From the NCBI RefSeq assembly GCF_032477075.1, contig NZ_JAWDXO010000041.1, forward strand, positions 1-27,454: a stretch of 27,454 nt of DNA. The letters run 5' to 3'. The notes below the pieces were generated by a model. The model did not search any database. It saw only the letters and a program-made list of their open reading frames with translations, and had not been told where the DNA came from. The stretch comes from Fusobacterium sp. Its GTDB lineage: Bacteria > Fusobacteriota > Fusobacteriia > Fusobacteriales > Fusobacteriaceae. Position numbers and translations under genes: made by a program. Positions 23,771 to 27,454 of this stretch are shown here, piece by piece (positions within the stretch are counted from its first letter, which is position 1; every line of letters begins with the position of its first letter).

Positions 23771-23799
23771 TTGAAATAAAAAAAATAAAGTGATAAACT
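23771..23799 (+). promoter_or_regulatory. Putative pepA promoter
   Basis: TTGAAA (23771-23776), a 17-bp spacer and TAAACT (23794-23799), with a TGA directly before the -10 (extended -10 type). Confidence 0.55.
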
Positions 23800-23839
23800 A
23801 AAAGAAAGAGGATTAATTTAATGAAATGGAGGTATAAAA

Positions 23840-25264
23840 ATGAGTTTAAACATAATAGAAAAAATAGAGAAAATATATTCTAAGACAGTTTCTCTTGTCA
23901 GCGAAGATAAAGTTAGATTTTGTGAATATATTTCTGATAAAAATAAAATATTTATAGAAAAAATGATGGAAAAAAATTCTTTCACAGGAAAAAAAGGGGA
24001 AAAATTAGAAGTTTCATTTTTAGAAGGGGAATCTTTAATAACGATATTATTTTTAGGAACAGGAAAAAAAGAAAATATAAATAGGGATATTATGAGAGAA
24101 GTAATATATAAAGGTTTGAAAGATATAACTGGAGATATCCTTATAGGAAGTGAAGATGAGGATTTAATAGATATAGAAATAATTGGGGAAGTAGCAGAAC
24201 ATATAGATTATAAATTTGATAAATATATGAGTGAAAAAAAGGATAAAAAATTAAACATACATTACTTTAAGGAAAAAAATGATATTACTGTTATTGAAAG
24301 TAAAGAATTAGGAAAGATAATGAATATAGTAAGGGATTTAATAAATGAACCTGCTTGTGTAATAACTCCAGAAAAACTGGCAGAAGAAACAGAGAAATTA
24401 GGAAGAGAATTTGGATTTGAAGTAGAAATACTAGAGGAAAAGGAAGCAGAAAAGTTGGAAATGAAAGCATTTTTTGCAGTAGGAAAAGCTTCTGTTAACA
24501 GACCAAAAGTTATAGTGATGAGATACAAAGGAGATATTGAAAGTGAAGAAAGAATAGGTTTAGTAGGAAAAGGGCTTACTTATGATACAGGAGGACTTTC
24601 TTTAAAACCTACATCAAGTATGTTGGATATGAAATCAGACATGGGTGGTGCAGCTACTGTAATAGGGACTATGTGTGCTCTTGGTAAAATGAAAATCAAA
24701 AAAAATGTTACAGCAGTGGTTGCTGCTTGTGAAAACGCAATAGGATCAAATGCATACAGACCTGGTGATATAATAGGAAGTATGAATGGTAAAACTATAG
24801 AAATAACAAATACAGATGCAGAAGGACGGCTTACTTTAGCTGATGCTTTAACATACATAATAAGAAAAGAAAATATAGATGAAATAATAGATGTGGCTAC
24901 TTTAACTGGAGCAATAATGGTAGCTTTAGGGGATAATGTAACTGGAGTATTTTCAAATTCAGATGAAAATTACAAAAAATTAGAAGCTGCTGGTAAATAT
25001 TGGGGAGAAAAATATTGGCAGATGCCAATTTTTGAAGAATATAGAGATATAATAAAGTCAGATGTAGCAGACCTAAAAAATAGCGCTGGAAGATTAGCTG
25101 GATCTATCACAGCAGCTAAATTTTTAGAGGAATTTGTAGAAGAAAAAACTTGGATGCACTTAGATATAGCTGGAACAGCATTTAGTGAAAAAAATGGAAA
25201 GTATTTTAAAAAAGGTGCAACTGGACAAGTAGTCAGAACTTTATATTCATATATAAAAGGATAA
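23840..25264 (+). CDS. pepA: Leucyl aminopeptidase, M17 family
   Basis: A 474-aa cytosolic two-metal aminopeptidase that trims N-terminal residues from peptides. The catalytic domain motifs are complete: VGKGLTYDTGGLSLKP with Lys244 and Asp249, MKSDMGGAATV with Asp267, and NTDAEGRLTLADAL with Asp326, Glu328 and catalytic Arg330. The N-terminal 150 residues (macro-like domain of M17) are divergent and Lys-rich. GGAGG lies 8 nt before the ATG. It is a single gene with a divergent promoter shared with the MORN gene. It fits the amino-acid-fermenting lifestyle suggested by hutG and the peptide-type binding protein. Confidence 0.95.
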   Translation: MSLNIIEKIEKIYSKTVSLVSEDKVRFCEYISDKNKIFIEKMMEKNSFTGKKGEKLEVSFLEGESLITILFLGTGKKENINRDIMREVIYKGLKDITGDILIGSEDEDLIDIEIIGEVAEHIDYKFDKYMSEKKDKKLNIHYFKEKNDITVIESKELGKIMNIVRDLINEPACVITPEKLAEETEKLGREFGFEVEILEEKEAEKLEMKAFFAVGKASVNRPKVIVMRYKGDIESEERIGLVGKGLTYDTGGLSLKPTSSMLDMKSDMGGAATVIGTMCALGKMKIKKNVTAVVAACENAIGSNAYRPGDIIGSMNGKTIEITNTDAEGRLTLADALTYIIRKENIDEIIDVATLTGAIMVALGDNVTGVFSNSDENYKKLEAAGKYWGEKYWQMPIFEEYRDIIKSDVADLKNSAGRLAGSITAAKFLEEFVEEKTWMHLDIAGTAFSEKNGKYFKKGATGQVVRTLYSYIKG

Positions 25265-25362
25265 AAAAGTATTTACCAATAAAAGATAAATGTGATATAA
25301 TAAGAAAAATATCTAATATAAAATAAAATATATAATATATTGTGGGAACTTTGGAGGAAAGA

Positions 25363-25440
25363 ATGGAGAATAGTTATTCATTGCAGCTTATGATTGTCAT
25401 TACACTAATGATGGTTTATAAGATTTCATTTATGGTTTAA
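25363..25440 (+). CDS. 25-aa single-span membrane micropeptide (sORF)
   Basis: The frame ATG GAG AAT AGT ... GTT TAA encodes 25 residues: MENSYSLQL, then a hydrophobic stretch MIVITLMMVY, then KISFMV. TTGGAGGAAAG places a strong Shine-Dalgarno 7 nt before the ATG. A terminator (25447-25500) starts 7 nt after the stop, so the unit has the full layout of a gene. A -35/-10 candidate, TTACCA / TATAAT (25273-25301, 17-bp spacer), lies upstream. The protein is predicted to be a single-pass membrane peptide; the function is unknown. Too short for normal gene callers. Confidence 0.6.
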   Translation: MENSYSLQLMIVITLMMVYKISFMV

Positions 25441-25446
25441 AAAGTT

Positions 25447-25500
25447 AAAGGAAGAGACAAGAAGGAAAAATCCTGTTTTGTATCTTCCTTTTTCTTTTAT
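25447..25500 (+). terminator. Intrinsic terminator after the 25-aa sORF
   Basis: AAAGGAAGA (25447-25455) pairs with TCTTCCTTT (25483-25491), with inner ACAA/TTGT and AGGA/TCCT pairs, followed by TTTCTTTTAT. Confidence 0.8.
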
Positions 25501-25546
25501 TTGTTTAATAGTTTTAAACTAATAAAATTGAAGTAAAAAATGTACA

Positions 25547-26230
25547 TTATATTAATCTGTATGGAATAGATGAAACCTTTTCTCCAGAATGGTAAATAAC
25601 ATTTCTCAATGAAGAAATTATCTGTTCCTTTAAAACTTTTTTAAAATTAGGAGGATAATAACCTATTTTAGCTTTTTTTAAAGCTTCTTTTTGAACAGCA
25701 TTTGGAGAAACAAGAGGATAGAAACCAATTATAAAGCAACTCAGTATTTCCCAAAATTTTCTTATTTGAACATCTTCCAAACTTGGAAATGTTCTTTTTA
25801 TAATTTTTATGAATCTAATTTGACAAGAGTTAAATTCTTCTTTAAATTCTATAAGCTTTTCTTCAGAAGCATTTTTTTCAAGATTAGTATATAAAATTGA
25901 AAACAGTTTTAAAAACCTCTCTTGCCTCTCTATTTCTTTGGCTAATATTTCAGAAAATTCATCAGTTTTTTTTGAAAAATCTCTATTCAATTTTATTTTC
26001 AGCTCAATTAATAATTTGTTAAATTCGTCTATTATAATTAACAAGTATATTTCTTCTTTAGAAGAAATATATTTATAAAGATTTCCTCTTGTGAAATTGG
26101 TTCCTTTAGCAATGTCTGCTAAAGTAATTTCATAAAAATCATGAGTATCAAATAGCTTGATAGCAGCATCTTTTATTTCTTGAATTCTAATTTTTCTTTG
26201 TTCCTCTGTCTTTACTCTTTCAAAATCCAT
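25547..26230 (-). CDS. TetR-family transcriptional regulator
   Basis: A 227-aa regulator. The N-terminal HTH is clear: IKDAAIKLFDTHDFYEITLADIAKGTNFTRGNLYKYISSKEEIYLLI (about 18-64), with recognition helix around TRGNLYKYI. The C-terminal 160 residues are the variable helical ligand and dimer domain, with no recognisable ligand motif. AAGGAG lies 7 nt before the ATG. It is divergent from hutG, with about 220 bp between start codons, and a perfect 21-bp palindrome lies at the hutG start site. I infer that it represses hutG, perhaps with a histidine-pathway compound as inducer; that is not visible in the sequence. Confidence 0.92.
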   Translation of the reverse strand: MDFERVKTEEQRKIRIQEIKDAAIKLFDTHDFYEITLADIAKGTNFTRGNLYKYISSKEEIYLLIIIDEFNKLLIELKIKLNRDFSKKTDEFSEILAKEIERQERFLKLFSILYTNLEKNASEEKLIEFKEEFNSCQIRFIKIIKRTFPSLEDVQIRKFWEILSCFIIGFYPLVSPNAVQKEALKKAKIGYYPPNFKKVLKEQIISSLRNVIYHSGEKVSSIPYRLI

Positions 26231-26363
26231 TTTGCACTCCTTAAAGTATTTTAAATTTCATTATAATTATAACATATATTTTATATTTTAAAAAATATGT
26301 TTGTTATCAATACGAACAGTATATTTTTTATATAATATAAATGTTAAAAAATCATGTTTATCC

Positions 26364-26392
26364 TTGAAATAAAGAAAAATCTGTGTTATTAT
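26364..26392 (+). promoter_or_regulatory. hutG promoter
   Basis: TTGAAA (26364-26369), a 17-bp spacer and TATTAT (26387-26392). The predicted start at about 26399-26401 meets the palindrome. Confidence 0.7.
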
Positions 26393-26400
26393 AAAACAAC

Positions 26401-26421
26401 TAAGTAACACTGTGTTACTTA
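26401..26421. promoter_or_regulatory. Perfect 21-bp palindrome, probable TetR-type operator
   Basis: The half-sites TAAGTAACAC and GTGTTACTTA are exact reverse complements around a single central T. The site covers the predicted hutG transcription start, where a bound repressor would block initiation. A further half-site-like CTGTGTTATT (26381-26390) overlaps the -10. Confidence 0.75.
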
Positions 26422-26450
26422 CAAAAGGGAAGGAAAGGAGATTTTTAATT

Positions 26451-27347
26451 ATGAAAGACTTGTGGAATGGGAGATTTGATAGTGATGAAGATATTGATTT
26501 GAGAATTTGGCAGATTGTAAAATCTTTTGAAAATATAGAAGAAGGATTTGGAGTTTGCTTTATAGGATATGATACAGATGATGGAATAAGGAGAAATCAA
26601 GGAAGAATAGGTGCTGAAAAAGGACCTAATGCAATAAGAAAGGCTATACAGTCATTTCCCATAATTGAAAATTTAAAAATTTATGATTATCAAAATTTAA
26701 AAAATAAAATTTTAGAAGAGGCGCAAAAAGAATATTCAACAAAAATTTATAATGTTATAAAAAAAGAAATTTTTCCCGTAGGATTAGGTGGGGGACATGA
26801 TATAGTTTTTGCTTCTTACAATGGAATTAGAAAAGCTTATCCAGATAAAAAAATAGGGATTGTAAATTTTGATACTCATTTAGATATGCGACCTTATGAA
26901 AATGGAGCTAGTTCAGGTACTTCATTTAAGCAGATATTAGATATTGATGAAAATGTGAAATATTCAATAGTTGGTTTTAAAAAACAAGGAAATACAAAGA
27001 GACTGATTGATACAGCTAAAAATTATAATGTATTAATTTTAGATGAAGAAAATGATGAAAAATTTATAAATGATGAATTAAAAAAATACCTTGCTGATAC
27101 AGATATTGTTTATGTAACTTTTTGTATGGATGTCTTTAATGCTTCTGATGCACTAGGGGTTTCAGCTCCAACAATAATGGGACTTGAACCTAAAAAAGGA
27201 AAAAGAATTTTGAGAGAAATTATGGAGAGTGGAAAGGTTGTATGTGTAGATTTTGCAGAAGTAAATCCAGAATATGATATAGATAACAGAACAGCAAAAC
27301 TTGCAGGAAGTCTTATATATGATGTTATGAATAATTTAAAAAAATGA
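26451..27347 (+). CDS. hutG: Formimidoylglutamase (arginase/ureohydrolase family)
   Basis: A 298-aa ureohydrolase-family enzyme. HutG splits N-formimidoyl-L-glutamate to glutamate and formamide in histidine degradation. Seen: GLGGGHDI with metal ligand His116, VNFDTHLDMRPY with Asp141, His143 and Asp145, the HutG-like GASSGTSFKQIL, and VTFCMDVFNASDALGVSAP with Asp227. In arginases this last motif is D-x-D; here the first Asp is Cys225. FAEVNPEYD supplies the usual late Glu (Glu270). ATG 26451 with AAAGGAG about 10 nt upstream is preferred; an upstream in-frame GTG lies inside the palindromic operator. No other hut gene is visible before the window ends, 107 nt downstream. Confidence 0.9.
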   Translation: MKDLWNGRFDSDEDIDLRIWQIVKSFENIEEGFGVCFIGYDTDDGIRRNQGRIGAEKGPNAIRKAIQSFPIIENLKIYDYQNLKNKILEEAQKEYSTKIYNVIKKEIFPVGLGGGHDIVFASYNGIRKAYPDKKIGIVNFDTHLDMRPYENGASSGTSFKQILDIDENVKYSIVGFKKQGNTKRLIDTAKNYNVLILDEENDEKFINDELKKYLADTDIVYVTFCMDVFNASDALGVSAPTIMGLEPKKGKRILREIMESGKVVCVDFAEVNPEYDIDNRTAKLAGSLIYDVMNNLKK

Positions 27348-27454
27348 TAAAATATAAAGAATCTGTTAATTTAAAATGAAAACTAGCTCTGAAAAGTTGA
27401 AAAGGTATAAAAAGTGCTTTTAGAAAATTTCTATCCTAAAAAAGAGTATCACAA

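Noticed and set aside
24580..24858. 92-codon minus-strand ORF inside pepA
   Set aside because: Shadow of the conserved catalytic domain of the aminopeptidase.

Overview
The window looks like a chromosomal segment of a Fusobacterium, probably of the F. varium / ulcerans / mortiferum type. This is inferred from several things together: very low GC, AGA/ATA-rich codons, strong AGGAGG-type ribosome binding sites, a diderm marker (kdsC, Kdo synthesis), butyrate-fermentation genes, histidine degradation, cobalamin adenosylation, and a Firmicute-like pgpH-ybeY-dgkA cluster. No rRNA, tRNA, CRISPR array, transposase or prophage gene is recognisable.

Layout. (1) 1-850: a terminator hairpin, a small protein of unknown function (105-431) and a gene-poor AT-rich stretch ending in a second terminator. 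(2) 850-5968: a signalling cassette. It holds a membrane histidine kinase with an extracytoplasmic solute-binding-protein sensor, an NtrC-type sigma-54 activator, and an NhaC-family antiporter. The antiporter is preceded by a near-consensus sigma-54 promoter and two AGGAAA/TTTCCT palindromes spaced 21 bp apart. This is a complete sensor-activator-enhancer-promoter-transporter circuit readable from sequence. (3) 6081-7408: corrinoid adenosyltransferase (minus strand) divergent from a 66-aa protein, then a 123-125 aa unknown on the minus strand. (4) 7765-16622: a tightly packed plus-strand run. It encodes a DinG-like helicase with an N-terminal RadC/JAB-type domain, PgpH (c-di-AMP phosphodiesterase family), YbeY, a DgkA-PAP2 fusion, a class-3-lipase-like protein and an orphan peptide-type substrate-binding lipoprotein. 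(5) 16983-19967: thiolase, crotonase and 3-hydroxybutyryl-CoA dehydrogenase, which convert acetyl-CoA to crotonyl-CoA for butyrate formation. A hairpin lies in the leader and in both intergenic gaps. (6) 20188-20691: a C-terminal remnant of a flavocytochrome c / fumarate-reductase-type flavoprotein. (7) 20903-22730: purC, rpsT (UUG start) and kdsC. (8) 22800-25264: a STAS-like protein and a secreted MORN-repeat protein on the minus strand, divergent from leucyl aminopeptidase. (9) 25363-27347: an uncatalogued 25-aa membrane micropeptide, a TetR-family regulator, and formimidoylglutamase (hutG) whose promoter carries a perfect 21-bp palindrome at the predicted transcription start.

The most notable observations are the sigma-54 circuit at 4354-4470, the JAB-DinG fusion, the TetR/palindrome/hutG arrangement with an unusual Cys in the metal-binding motif, the 25-aa sORF, and the decayed flavoprotein gene. 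Most other genes are ordinary housekeeping genes. All functional calls come from reading motifs by eye; no database search was run.
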